Shown: positions 7,272 to 15,461 of the stretch, piece by piece
How positions within the stretch are numbered: position 1 is the first letter of the stretch
Layout: each line of letters starts with the position of its first letter
DNA from: Aalborgiella sp040079635
GTDB lineage: Bacteria; Pseudomonadota; Gammaproteobacteria; Burkholderiales; Burkholderiaceae_C
DNA length: 64,000 nucleotides
Assembly: GCA_040079635.1 (NCBI GenBank)
Contig: JBEBJY010000003.1
Span: forward strand, 1-64,000
Reading direction: 5' to 3'
The notes under the pieces: generated by a model
Seen by the model: the letters and a program-made list of their open reading frames with translations, nothing else
The model's database searches: none
What the model was told of the DNA's origin: nothing
Program-made: the position numbers and the translations under genes

Positions 7272-8176
7272 GGCGCTTTGGTTTTCAAACAGGTCGCCAT
7301 CAGAAGAGCGGCCTCAGCCATGCGTGGGCCGGGACGCACCAAGACGTCGGACTCATCGTTTGAGAAAACGCACAATCGCTTTTCACGCAGAGCGCGCAGT
7401 CGTTGCCAACCTGGGCGCTGCTCTAAACCAGCACTACCGCGCAAACCGACCATGATGATGTCTGGGTCAGCACGCACCACAAACTCTGGGTTGATTTTAG
7501 GAAAAGGCCCCAACGCTGCTGGAATGATGTTTTTGGCACCTAGGCGAGTCAGCGTTTCTCCCATAAAAGAAGATTCGCCCGCTGCGTAGGGCGCGGGATT
7601 CACCTCAAAATAGACAGTTGTCGGCTTAGTTTGCTGATTAGTGGTCTGATTAATACCCAAAGTACGTTTAGGCAGCATTTGCGCTGCTGTCGCAATACCC
7701 ACTTCAATGTTGCGCCACAAACGTGCCGCGCCCTGCTCTTCTGGCACGTCAAGCAAATGCCCAAGCTTCTTCAAAATACGCTGCACATCTGCATGCGTTT
7801 TAGGCTCTAAAGCGACGACCTTGATACCCAAACCCTCTAATCTGTCAAATGAACGGCTAGAAACTGCCATCAGCACGACATCGGGTTTCAACGCGACGAT
7901 GGCTTCAATATTGGGGTCTAAACCGCCGCCCACTTGCGGCAAACGAGTCAGTGCCAGTGGCCAGTTGGAATAGCGATCAACGCCCACCAAGCGTTGGCAA
8001 CGCCCAAGCTCGCAAACTGCCTCCGCCAGCGAAGGCAAAATACTGACAATGCGTTGGGGCGATTGCGTGAACTTGACCACCACACCACGGTCATCCGTGA
8101 TGTGAATAGCTTTGCTTTGAGCGCTCACCGTTAGATGCAAAAGACAGATGAACAAAAAACTGAATAATTTTTTCAT
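7268..8176 (-). CDS. btuF: Periplasmic cobalamin-binding protein BtuF
   Basis: Substrate-binding protein of the helical-backbone (PF01497) class, with a clear signal peptide (MKKLFSFLFICLLHLTVSAQ). RIVSILPSLAEAVCELG, LVGVDRYSNWP and IEAIVALKPDVVL are BtuF blocks; the second lobe has VYFEVNPAPYAAGESSFMGE. I chose the ATG at 8176 because it forms the ATGA overlap with cobU seen across this operon and gives the better signal peptide; an ATG three codons earlier (8185) is possible. A second BtuF-like gene without signal peptide lies upstream in the same operon. Confidence 0.93.
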   Translation of the reverse strand: MKKLFSFLFICLLHLTVSAQSKAIHITDDRGVVVKFTQSPQRIVSILPSLAEAVCELGRCQRLVGVDRYSNWPLALTRLPQVGGGLDPNIEAIVALKPDVVLMAVSSRSFDRLEGLGIKVVALEPKTHADVQRILKKLGHLLDVPEEQGAARLWRNIEVGIATAAQMLPKRTLGINQTTNQQTKPTTVYFEVNPAPYAAGESSFMGETLTRLGAKNIIPAALGPFPKINPEFVVRADPDIIMVGLRGSAGLEQRPGWQRLRALREKRLCVFSNDESDVLVRPGPRMAEAALLMATCLKTKAP

Positions 8177-8775
8177 TTCAAACATAAAGGTAAACCTGCG
8201 GACATCAAAGTAACTTTGTCGCAGACTTGGGCGATGTCTTGGTTCAATTTACCAAGTGCATCGACAAAAGCACGAACGTCGCGCCCCATGGGAATAACGC
8301 CAAGCCCAATTTCGTTGCTCACGATAACGACGGGGCCTGCAGACTTAGAAATTGCTACAGATAACATAGCTGAATAGCCAATAAATTCGCCGGCTAGAGG
8401 TCTATTTGAGGGTAATTTTTCAGAGTTTTCAGAACTAGCTATAGACTCTGCGGGCATGAGCAGATTGGTCAACCACAGCGTCAAGCAGTCGACAACGAGT
8501 AAGGTGTCGGGTTGGCTCAAACGCTGGATGGTTTGTGCCAGCTCCAAGGGTTCTTCGACGGTTGTTAGGCCTGGTACGCGTTCGGCACGGTCTTGTTTAT
8601 GCCGTGCAATGCGTTGCTGCATCTCTTCGTCCCACGGCTGGGCTGTGGCGATCAAAATGGCTTTGTGCTTGGGTGATTGCAGCAGCCAATCCCTAGCTAA
8701 AAACTCTGCGCGACGTGATTTACCGCTTTTTTGACCACCTAAGATCAATTCGGTTTTGGATATGTGGGTTATCAC
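8173..8775 (-). CDS. cobU: Bifunctional adenosylcobinamide kinase / adenosylcobinamide-phosphate guanylyltransferase CobU (CobP)
   Basis: Phosphorylates adenosylcobinamide and transfers GMP, making the CobS substrate. P-loop GGQKSGKS at residues 13-20, RIARHKQDR with the His (about 59) matching the guanylylated histidine of the family, VVDCLTLWLTNLL, VSNEIGLGVIPMGRDVRAF and LGKLNQ are present. Residues about 126-142 (PLAGEFIGYSAMLSVAI) come from a copy of the 45-bp dispersed element in the loop before VVIVSNEIG, lengthening the protein to 200 residues. The start is GTG at 8775; a nearby ATG is out of frame. The stop overlaps btuF. Confidence 0.94.
   Translation of the reverse strand: MITHISKTELILGGQKSGKSRRAEFLARDWLLQSPKHKAILIATAQPWDEEMQQRIARHKQDRAERVPGLTTVEEPLELAQTIQRLSQPDTLLVVDCLTLWLTNLLMPAESIASSENSEKLPSNRPLAGEFIGYSAMLSVAISKSAGPVVIVSNEIGLGVIPMGRDVRAFVDALGKLNQDIAQVCDKVTLMSAGLPLCLK
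8353..8400 (+). repeat. 45-bp dispersed element inside cobU
   Basis: GCTACAGATAACATAGCTGA followed by ATAGCCAATAAATTCGCCGG. Two changes in the core. It lies against the gene direction and encodes LAGEFIGYSAM in CobU. Confidence 0.88.
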
Positions 8776-8795
8776 GTCATGCCTATCTACTCTTG

Positions 8796-8888
8796 TTAGC
8801 TGGGAATCAAACCAGACAACAAACCAGCTTTAAATGCAACAATCATCAAAACCAGCAATACCAAAAGCATGATGGCGCGTCTTTTCAT
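8796..8888 (-). CDS. 30-residue putative membrane peptide in the B12 operon
   Basis: A very short gene not expected from length filters. Its ATG overlaps the stop of the upstream BtuF-like gene as ATGA, the same arrangement as the proven-looking junctions of this operon, and GGAG lies 8 nt upstream. The product begins MKRRAIMLLVLLVLMIVAFK and ends LLSGLIPS: two or three positive residues, then one hydrophobic span of about 20 residues, so a single-pass inner membrane peptide. I do not recognise a family. Its place between the B12-binding protein and cobU suggests a role with the transporter or CobU, but that is inference. Confidence 0.6.
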   Translation of the reverse strand: MKRRAIMLLVLLVLMIVAFKAGLLSGLIPS

Positions 8889-9715
8889 GTCATATCTCCT
8901 CGTTTTTGATTTTTCTCAAATTCGCCCCAAGTCATGATTATTTCATGAATTTTCGCGATGCCATCGGTCAACGCGGCTGGGCCAGGTTGCAGGATGTCTG
9001 GGGATTTGATCTCAAAGAGGTGATTATTTTTGACTGCGGGTACGTTTTGCCAGCCATCTCTAGCTGCTACATGCTCGGGCCTGAACTTCTTGCCACACCA
9101 TGAACCAAAAATGATGTCAGGGTTACGGCGCACGATTTCCAACGGGTCGGCAATGATGCGGCCTTTGCCCAAAGGCATCGCTGCTAGCTCTGGGAAGCAG
9201 TCGTCACCACCGGCAATGCCAATGAGTTCTGAGACCCAAGCGATGCAGCTCATATTTGGCGTGTCCCATTCCTCAAAATAGACCACTGGTCGCCTGACAT
9301 GTTGACTTAATTGCCTAGACTGCTCTTTTATTTGTAGCAATTTAGTTTGCATTTCAGCTATCAATTTCAAGCCAAGTTCAACTTTACCCACCATCGCAGC
9401 CACTTGGTACATCATTGAAAATATCTCTGCCACGCTGCGCTGGTTAAATACCGTCACCTGTACGCCGTGACGAATGAGCGCAGCGGCAATATCTGCCTGC
9501 AAATCAGAAAACCCAAAAACGCAATCGGGCTTGAGTTCTAAAATTTTGTCGATTTTGGCACTTAAGAATGCGCTGACTTTGGGCTTTTCTTCTCTAGCAC
9601 GGCGTGGCCTAACGGTGTAGCCAGAGATGCCCACAATGCGACGTTCTTCGCCAAGAAGGTATAACCACTCGGTCGTTTCCTCGGTTAAACAAACAATACG
9701 TTGTGGGCCTAGCAT
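8885..9715 (-). CDS. BtuF-like cobalamin-binding protein without signal peptide
   Basis: 276 residues of the PF01497 periplasmic-binding fold: RIVCLTEETTEWLYLLGEE, RIVGISGYTVRP, ILELKPDCVFGFSDLQADIAA, and a second lobe with VYFEEWDTPNMSCIAWVSELI and PDIIFGSWCGKKF. No signal peptide is visible: the conserved fold starts directly at residue 4, and only 4 nt separate the ATG from the btuB stop, so there is no room for a longer N-terminus. It could be cytoplasmic, for example a corrinoid chaperone, or use a non-classical route. A degenerate dispersed-element copy may underlie residues about 125-137. Confidence 0.85.
   Translation of the reverse strand: MLGPQRIVCLTEETTEWLYLLGEERRIVGISGYTVRPRRAREEKPKVSAFLSAKIDKILELKPDCVFGFSDLQADIAAALIRHGVQVTVFNQRSVAEIFSMMYQVAAMVGKVELGLKLIAEMQTKLLQIKEQSRQLSQHVRRPVVYFEEWDTPNMSCIAWVSELIGIAGGDDCFPELAAMPLGKGRIIADPLEIVRRNPDIIFGSWCGKKFRPEHVAARDGWQNVPAVKNNHLFEIKSPDILQPGPAALTDGIAKIHEIIMTWGEFEKNQKRGDMT
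9302..9341 (-). repeat. Degenerate 45-bp element in the BtuF-like gene
   Basis: The plus strand reads TTAATTGCCTAGACTGCTCT followed by TTTATTTGTAGCAA, close to the reverse-oriented intergenic copies at 28611-28657 and 32142-32187. The GCCGGC half is not recognisable. Encodes LLQIKEQSRQLSQ. Confidence 0.45.
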
Positions 9716-9719
9716 TTCT

Positions 9720-11570
9720 TTACTTCATCGCGTAGCGCAAAGTCACAAACACGGAACGACCAGGCTGGTTAAAGCCGTACGATGTTTCGTAAGACTTGTT
9801 GGCCAAGTTGTTCACCTTGGTTTGCAATGACAAATCTTTGCTGATGGCGTAATTCACAAACACGTCCATAGTTGTGTAGCTGTCCAATGCGACTGCATTT
9901 TTCGTGTCATCGAAGCGCGAACCCACGTTGAGCAAAGAGCCGCCAAACGTCCAAGCGCCCGTTGTGTAATCCGCACCCATTGTGAACTGGTTACGCGCGC
10001 GGCGCTGCAGCAGCTTGCCGGTCAACTCGTTGCGCGGGTCGAGTGCATCAACAGTTGCATGCAAGTTAAATGGCCCAAATGCACCGTCGTAACCCAGTGT
10101 CCAGCCTTTGATACGCACGCGGGGAATGCTTTCCGCTTTGGTTGAGCCGGTGATAAAGCCTTGGATTTTGTTGTCAAAATGAACGAGTTTCACGGTTTGA
10201 CCGTTAGCGCTGTAAGTCACGCCCAAGTCCAAATTGCGGCCTTTTTCAGGTTGCAATGTCGGTGTGCCGTAATCTGGGTAGTAAAGTTGATTGAACGATG
10301 GCGCAACAAAACTCGTGCCATACGACGCATTCACGCGCCAAGCTGGGTTGATTTTGTAGCCGTAGCCTGCAAACCAGGTGTTGCTATCGCCAAATTGCGA
10401 GTTGCTGTCGCGGCGCACATTGGCTTGCCAGCTGTGGCTGCCAGATGCACCGTTGAGTCCCGCAAAGTAAGACGATACCGTACGCTGCGTCATGTCATAA
10501 GCAGTTGAGCTATCCACCTTTTGCGTCAAACGCTCAACACCGACCAAAGCCACGCCAATGGGTGTATCAATATCATTTTGCCAAGAGATTTGGTCTTGCT
10601 TGGTGTTGAACTTGCTTGGGAAGAATACAGATTCAATATCATTGGCGTTGTCGATAGCTTGCGAGACGCGCAGTTGCGTTTTCCAGCTTGGCAACACTTT
10701 GCCTTCAATGCCAGCACGCAATGTTTGCGCGCGCACTGCCGTACGGGTGTCCCCTGTTGGTCCGTCGTCGTAATGGCTCACGCCGTCAGCGTACAACAAG
10801 CCTGCGTCAAGGCGCCAATTTGGGTTGATTTGGTAAGCCACGGATGCGTTAACCGCATCTTGCTTGAAACCATCGCGGTCCGCGTTGTAATTGCCAAAAG
10901 CGACGTTGCTGTTGGTCGTCGAAAAGCCTTTGTCTTGTGTTTTCTGAACACCAATCGCGTAGCTCAAAGCGCCATCGCCGCCATTAACGCCTGCAGAAAC
11001 TTGTGCGAATGAATTTGAGCCAAGTGACAGCGATGCGTACGGCGTAAAACCCTTCACACCTTTGCGCATAAACACCTGCACGACACCGCCCACCGCTTCG
11101 CTGCCGTACAAAGCGGATGCTGGACCTTTGAGCACTTCAATGCGCTCAATCATGTCCAACGGAATATTGTCCCAGCTGGGTGCGCCCGTTGTGGCCGAGC
11201 CAAAACGTACGCCGTCGATCAACAACATGGTGTGACGCGTCTCGGTGCCACGTGTGTAGACACCAGAATTTTTACCCAAACCGCCGTTAGAAAACACTTG
11301 GATGCCTGCATGTCGCGCCAGAACTTCAGTCAGCGTGCGGCCAGAGGATGCTTCGATGACGGCACGATCAATGACGGCCACGTCGCTGACCAAATCGTCA
11401 GTACGGGTTTCAATACGTGACGCTGTGACGACGACTTCTTTGAGCTGTTTGACAGGTTCAGTCGATGCTGATGTCGCAGAAGTTTGTGCAAACGCGCCAG
11501 GTGCAGCAAATACAGATGCCAAAGCGAGCGGAAGCGCAGCTAGGCGCAATGCAGAAATACAAGTTTTCAT
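9720..11570 (-). CDS. btuB: TonB-dependent outer membrane cobalamin receptor BtuB
   Basis: 616 residues. Signal peptide MKTCISALRLAALPLALASV ending near AFAQ, TonB box region KEVVVTASR (about residue 45), plug domain with TLTEVLARHAGIQVFSNGGLG, IDGVRFGS and IERIEVLKGPASALYGSEAVGGVVQVF, then a beta barrel to the C-terminus (KSYETSYGFNQPGRSVFVTL). BtuB identity rests on the cobalamin riboswitch directly upstream and the B12 genes downstream. The ATG at 11570 is chosen because it starts the signal peptide; upstream in-frame codons lie in the riboswitch leader. First gene of the operon. Confidence 0.94.
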   Translation of the reverse strand: MKTCISALRLAALPLALASVFAAPGAFAQTSATSASTEPVKQLKEVVVTASRIETRTDDLVSDVAVIDRAVIEASSGRTLTEVLARHAGIQVFSNGGLGKNSGVYTRGTETRHTMLLIDGVRFGSATTGAPSWDNIPLDMIERIEVLKGPASALYGSEAVGGVVQVFMRKGVKGFTPYASLSLGSNSFAQVSAGVNGGDGALSYAIGVQKTQDKGFSTTNSNVAFGNYNADRDGFKQDAVNASVAYQINPNWRLDAGLLYADGVSHYDDGPTGDTRTAVRAQTLRAGIEGKVLPSWKTQLRVSQAIDNANDIESVFFPSKFNTKQDQISWQNDIDTPIGVALVGVERLTQKVDSSTAYDMTQRTVSSYFAGLNGASGSHSWQANVRRDSNSQFGDSNTWFAGYGYKINPAWRVNASYGTSFVAPSFNQLYYPDYGTPTLQPEKGRNLDLGVTYSANGQTVKLVHFDNKIQGFITGSTKAESIPRVRIKGWTLGYDGAFGPFNLHATVDALDPRNELTGKLLQRRARNQFTMGADYTTGAWTFGGSLLNVGSRFDDTKNAVALDSYTTMDVFVNYAISKDLSLQTKVNNLANKSYETSYGFNQPGRSVFVTLRYAMK

Positions 11571-11654
11571 GTGAATAAATACCAAGATTGAAACCCTTTG
11601 CCGTCGTCCCCGACAGCACATGGGCGTAACGGCTACCCGTTTTAAGCGAGCAAC

Positions 11655-11900
11655 CACCTTGTTGGCCGGTATCCGGGCTGGTGAAACTTGTCGCTATCGC
11701 CTTCCCAAGCATGTGTTCAAAACGCTCAGTGGCTGTGATAGCGATTGACGTTGACGACTTATTTAAAGCTATTCAACAATCGTTCACTTACCGTTGCGGG
11801 GGCAGCACAGGTTGGGCAAAGTCAGCTGCAAGCAGCATTTCACCCCCCTGTTTCCCGTTGAACTGCAGCGTGTGAACCACACTGCGAGCACCAACAAGCC
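11655..11900 (-). promoter_or_regulatory. Cobalamin (B12) riboswitch upstream of btuB
   Basis: Read on the minus strand, all main conserved parts of the class I cobalamin aptamer occur in order: GGTG (11892-11889), AACGGGAAACAGGGGGGTG, the core CTGCCCCCGCAACGGT, GCCACTG (ending about 11727), GGGAAGGCG, and the B12-box end AGCCCGGATACCGGCC (11679-11664). About 90 nt then lead to the btuB ATG and would hold the expression platform. In known cases adenosylcobalamin binding lowers expression, so the 13-gene operon is expected to be repressed by B12. The remaining part of 11571-11956 holds the divergent promoter region; I cannot place its boxes with confidence. Confidence 0.95.
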
Positions 11901-11956
11901 CTATTCTAGCCTCTAAGCTTGCTATTTCCCTACAATTCTCAAGGTTGACCTCTACA

Positions 11957-12208
11957 ATGTCTCCTGCCATGCAAAATCACACCCAGCAAACACAACTTGA
12001 CCAAGTGACGGAACGCGTAGAGCGCTTGCTCGTGCGTCATCTTGAATTGCAGCGAACCAACGCGTTGTTGACGGAGCAGCTTGCCCTGCTAACGCATGAG
12101 CGCGACTCGCTCAAATCACGCCTAGGCGCTGCGCGGGCGCGGGTAGATGCTTTGCTGGAGCGCTTGCCTGAAACCTTAGGCACTGAAGCGCTAAAGGAAA
12201 ATGCATGA
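11957..12208 (+). CDS. ZapB-like small coiled-coil protein (TIGR02449-type)
   Basis: 83 residues, almost entirely one predicted coiled coil with heptad leucines (VERLLVRHLELQRTNALL... LTHERDSLKSRLGAARARVDALL). The ATG at 11957 is the first ATG; a TTG four codons earlier and an ATG four codons later are alternatives. It overlaps zapA as ATGA. Such short coiled-coil proteins sit before zapA in many beta- and gammaproteobacteria and are taken to be cell-division partners of ZapA at the Z-ring. The family name is from memory of its size and position, not a search. Confidence 0.75.
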   Translation: MSPAMQNHTQQTQLDQVTERVERLLVRHLELQRTNALLTEQLALLTHERDSLKSRLGAARARVDALLERLPETLGTEALKENA

Positions 12209-12525
12209 AGCAAATTGAAGTGCAAATCATGAGCCAAAGCTATTTGCTAGGCTGCCCCGAGGGCGGCGAAGCGCAAATGATGGCCGCCGTGGGCAAAGTG
12301 GACGCAGCGATGTGCAAAATCCGCGATGCAGCCAAAATCAAAGCGCGTGAGCGCATTGCCGTTTTGGCCGCGCTTAATTTGGCTTTTGAAGTGACAGAAG
12401 AATCTGCAACGACTACCCCAGTTACAGCGGCACAGCTTGATCTTGACGGCGCACCAAGCCAACAATTGACCGATTTAATCGCCAAGCTGGACGAAGCTTT
12501 GGGCGATGACGGGCGTTTGCTTTAA
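12205..12525 (+). CDS. zapA: Cell division protein ZapA
   Basis: 106 residues. MKQIEVQIMSQSYLLGCPEG followed by GEAQMMAAVGKVDAAMCKIRDAAKIKARERIAVLAALNLAFEV is the ZapA N-terminal globular domain; the C-terminal half is a short coiled coil. ZapA cross-links FtsZ filaments at mid-cell. In many proteobacteria zapA is followed directly by the 6S RNA gene; here the two are separated by a five-gene catabolic cassette (12533-17549). Confidence 0.93.
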   Translation: MKQIEVQIMSQSYLLGCPEGGEAQMMAAVGKVDAAMCKIRDAAKIKARERIAVLAALNLAFEVTEESATTTPVTAAQLDLDGAPSQQLTDLIAKLDEALGDDGRLL

Positions 12526-12532
12526 TTTGAAT

Positions 12533-13456
12533 TTACCAAGTTCCACACACATCTTTGGCTTGCTTCCTGTGCAGCTTGAACTCCTCTAATAACCAATCGA
12601 CCATAGCGCGGATTTTTGCAGGCGTTTGCTTGGTTGCTTGGAAAATCAAATGGATATCAGCCGCAGGATGACTCCAGTCTGGCAAAACGGGTATCAGTTC
12701 TTTTGATCGGATAAAGGCTGCAATCTCCCACTGAGAGCGATAAAGAATGCCACGCCCGTCCAAAGCCCAGCCTAGCGCAGAGCTACCATCGTTGGTGCTG
12801 AGATTGGAGCATACTTTGACCAACTCATTATCAGATCCGTTTCTCAGATGCCAAGTGCCGTAGGTTTCATCAGCTTCTCGGATGAAAATACAATTGTGCT
12901 TTCCTAAGTCTCTGGGATGAGCGGGCACACCTTTTTCGGCAAGATAAGCAGGTGCGGCACACAAAATGCGGCTGTTTTTTGCCAACAGACGCGCCGTTAA
13001 TCGGCTGTCGGTCAAATCGCCGAATTTGACCATCACGTCAAAGCCTTGATCAACCAGATTGACCAAGCGGTCGCTGAGGTGCAGTTGAACATCGATTTGA
13101 GGGTGTTTTTCAACGAATTTTGACAGCATAGGCGCCAAATGTGTTCTGCCAAACCCCAAGGTTGCGGCTATGCGAACTGTTCCTTGAGGCTGCTTGCTCC
13201 CGCCCCCAATGCGTCCTTCGAGCGCATTCATCTCCTCCAAAATCTTCGCCCCTTCCATCAAGTAAAGCTCACCTTCTGGGGTCAGGCTGATTTTGCGGGT
13301 TGTGCGGTTCATCAAGCGAACGCCTAAACGCTTCTCTAAATTTGCCAAACGGCGCGTGATGACCGGTGGGGTCACGCCAAGCTCTTGAGCAGCAGCAGCC
13401 ATGCTGCCCAGCTTGTCAATCAAAGCAAATAAAGCGATATCTGAGAAAGCATCCAT
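12533..13456 (-). CDS. LysR-family transcriptional regulator
   Basis: 307 residues with an N-terminal winged helix-turn-helix (SDIALFALIDKLGSMAAAAQ, then ELGVTPPVITRRLANLEKRLGVRLMNRTTRKISLTPEGE) and a C-terminal substrate-binding domain (GTVRIAATLGFGRTHLAPML). Divergently transcribed from the Bug-protein gene with 94 nt between, the classic LysR arrangement, so it probably controls the cassette at 13551-17549. The sequence resembles the CrgA/DsdC-like group, but the effector cannot be told from sequence. Confidence 0.92.
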   Translation of the reverse strand: MDAFSDIALFALIDKLGSMAAAAQELGVTPPVITRRLANLEKRLGVRLMNRTTRKISLTPEGELYLMEGAKILEEMNALEGRIGGGSKQPQGTVRIAATLGFGRTHLAPMLSKFVEKHPQIDVQLHLSDRLVNLVDQGFDVMVKFGDLTDSRLTARLLAKNSRILCAAPAYLAEKGVPAHPRDLGKHNCIFIREADETYGTWHLRNGSDNELVKVCSNLSTNDGSSALGWALDGRGILYRSQWEIAAFIRSKELIPVLPDWSHPAADIHLIFQATKQTPAKIRAMVDWLLEEFKLHRKQAKDVCGTW

Positions 13457-13550
13457 TATTTAATTATAAGCAATAAAGAATGGCTTTTAAGTAAATTGTT
13501 TTTCCTATGTTTATAGTTAACATCCACCTACACCAACCTAGGAGACCTTG

Positions 13551-14513
13551 ATGAAACGACGTATTCTTTTAGCCACCAGCCTCGCCATATGTACTGGCAC
13601 ACTCTTCGCGCAAACCAAATATCCTGAAAAACCTATCAAACTGGTCGTTCCCTATGCACCGGGTGGCAGTGCTGATATTGCAGCACGATTGATCAACGAC
13701 GCTTGGGGGAAAGCCGTGGGCGGCAGCATGTTTATCGAAAACAAGGCTGGAGCTGGCGGCAATCTCGGCGTTGATTTTGTCTCCAAGTCAGAAGCTGACG
13801 GTTACACCATCGGATTGCAAACCGTGTCTTTGGCGATTAATCCGAGCTTGACGCCCAAAATGCCATACGACACCTTGAAGGACTTAGCGCCTATCGGCAT
13901 GGTTGCGAGCTCGCAGCATGTCTTGGTCGTCAATAACAATTTCAAAGCAAAAACAACTGCTGAATTGATTGCACTGGCCAAATCAAACCCAGGCAAATTT
14001 AGCTATGGCTCGGCAGGTGCAGGTAGCACTTTTCACATGTCCGCTGAGCTTTTCAAAGCAGTCGCTGGCGTTTCCATCCTGCACATCCCATACCGTGGCG
14101 GTGGCCCAGCCTTGATAGACACCATTGGTGGTCAAGTCGAAATGAGTTTTCCCGTATTAGCAGCAGCACTTCCCCACGTGCAAGCTGGCAAACTCAAAGC
14201 ATTAGGTGTCACAGGACCCAAACGCTCTCCATTGATGCCTACTGTCCCAACGATAGCCGAATCCGGCGCACCCAAATACGCTTTTGAAACATGGTTTATG
14301 GTTTTTGCACCTGCAAAAACACCGCAGCCTATTATCGATAAGCTAAATACAGCCCTACGACAAGCGCTTGAAACATCTGCGGTGAAAGAGCGTATGACCA
14401 AGGATGGTTTTGATCCTCTTCCGAGCACGCCTGCAGAAGCCAAAAGCCGTTTAGAAAAAGAAGTTCCTATGTGGAGCAAGCTCATTAAAGAGCGTGGAAT
14501 TTCTGCAGAATGA
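13551..14513 (+). CDS. Bug-family (TctC) periplasmic solute-binding protein
   Basis: 320 residues. Signal peptide MKRRILLATSLAICTGTLFA, then YPEKPIKLVVPYAPGGSADI (the Bug hallmark), GAGGNLGVDFVSKSEADGYT, GSAGAGSTFHMSAELFKAVAG and PYRGGGPALIDTIGGQ. The ATG is preceded by GGAGA at 13541. Bug proteins usually bind small carboxylates or related anions and may feed a tripartite tricarboxylate transporter; no tctA or tctB is in the window. First gene of a likely operon with the hydrolase and LeuC/LeuD-like genes, so its ligand may be the substrate of those enzymes. Confidence 0.93.
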   Translation: MKRRILLATSLAICTGTLFAQTKYPEKPIKLVVPYAPGGSADIAARLINDAWGKAVGGSMFIENKAGAGGNLGVDFVSKSEADGYTIGLQTVSLAINPSLTPKMPYDTLKDLAPIGMVASSQHVLVVNNNFKAKTTAELIALAKSNPGKFSYGSAGAGSTFHMSAELFKAVAGVSILHIPYRGGGPALIDTIGGQVEMSFPVLAAALPHVQAGKLKALGVTGPKRSPLMPTVPTIAESGAPKYAFETWFMVFAPAKTPQPIIDKLNTALRQALETSAVKERMTKDGFDPLPSTPAEAKSRLEKEVPMWSKLIKERGISAE

Positions 14514-14531
14514 GATTATCCTAAGTAGGCT

Positions 14532-15461
14532 ATGAACAATTCCCTATTCCCCAACTTCAAAGTTCACAAAATCCTCACGGAGGAAAATGTCTACATCAAC
14601 ACGCTGACTGGTGGCGAGGGGCCGCCCTTGTTATTGCTCCACGGTCACCCTCAAACGCATGCCATTTGGCATAAAGTTGTGCCGCAACTGGCAAAGCATT
14701 TCACCTTGGTTTTGGCTGATTTACGCGGCTATGGCGACTCTTCCAAACCAGTTGGAGCCGCCGATCACGGCAACTATAGCAAACGTGTCATGGCACGGGA
14801 CATGTTGCGCGTCATGCAGGAATTGGGGTATCAGCAGTTCAGCGTATTGGCACATGACAGAGGCGCTCGCGTTGCGCACCGCTTAGCTGCCGACCATTGC
14901 GATGCGATCAAGCGCATGGTGTTGCTAGACATCGCACCCACGGCGGCCATGTACGCACAAACCAATGAAGCTTTTGCCCGCGCCTACTGGCATTGGTTTT
15001 TTCTGATTCAACGATTCCCCTTGCCCGAACGCTTGATTGAAGCAGACCCTGCCGCCTACTTGCGTGATGTGATGGGTGGACGCAGCGCGGGTTTGACCCC
15101 ATTCGATCCTCGCGCTTTTGCCGAATACGTCCGTGCACTCAGTTTGCCTGGTGCAGCGCACGGTCTGTGCGAAGACTACCGAGCAGCGGCCAGCATTGAC
15201 TTAGAACACGACAGAGCCGACTTGGCTGCAAACAAGCGTTTGACCATGCCGCTGATGGTGCTGTGGGGCGCAGAGGGTGTGGTTCATCGGTGTTTTCAAC
15301 CTTTAACCGAATGGCGTCTGTTTGCAGACACTGTGCAAGGCACAGCTTTACCTTGCGGCCATTACATTCCAGAAGAAGCACCTGAAGTATTACTGGAGAA
15401 AGCTCTTCCATTTCTATTAGGAAAAGAAGAAGTAGTAGAAGAAAGAAATCAACCACAATGA
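14532..15461 (+). CDS. Haloacetate dehalogenase-like alpha/beta hydrolase
   Basis: 309 residues of the alpha/beta hydrolase fold: LLLLHGHPQTHAIWHKV, ADLRGYGDS, and VLAHDRGARVAHRLA in which the nucleophile position holds Asp (about 109) rather than Ser. The HDRGxRVxHRxA block, the later YWHWFFLIQ (Trp matching the halide-binding Trp of fluoroacetate dehalogenase), CEDYRAA (Tyr) and the C-terminal GHYIPEEAPE (catalytic His) together match the fluoroacetate/haloacetate dehalogenase group. That group also includes epoxide-hydrolase-like relatives, so the substrate is open. It follows the Bug gene by 18 nt and overlaps the next gene as ATGA. Confidence 0.86.
   Translation: MNNSLFPNFKVHKILTEENVYINTLTGGEGPPLLLLHGHPQTHAIWHKVVPQLAKHFTLVLADLRGYGDSSKPVGAADHGNYSKRVMARDMLRVMQELGYQQFSVLAHDRGARVAHRLAADHCDAIKRMVLLDIAPTAAMYAQTNEAFARAYWHWFFLIQRFPLPERLIEADPAAYLRDVMGGRSAGLTPFDPRAFAEYVRALSLPGAAHGLCEDYRAAASIDLEHDRADLAANKRLTMPLMVLWGAEGVVHRCFQPLTEWRLFADTVQGTALPCGHYIPEEAPEVLLEKALPFLLGKEEVVEERNQPQ

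Noticed and set aside
12526..12532. 6S RNA directly after zapA, the usual place
   Set aside because: Only 7 nt separate zapA from the LysR gene; the structured RNA lies at 17628-17804 instead.
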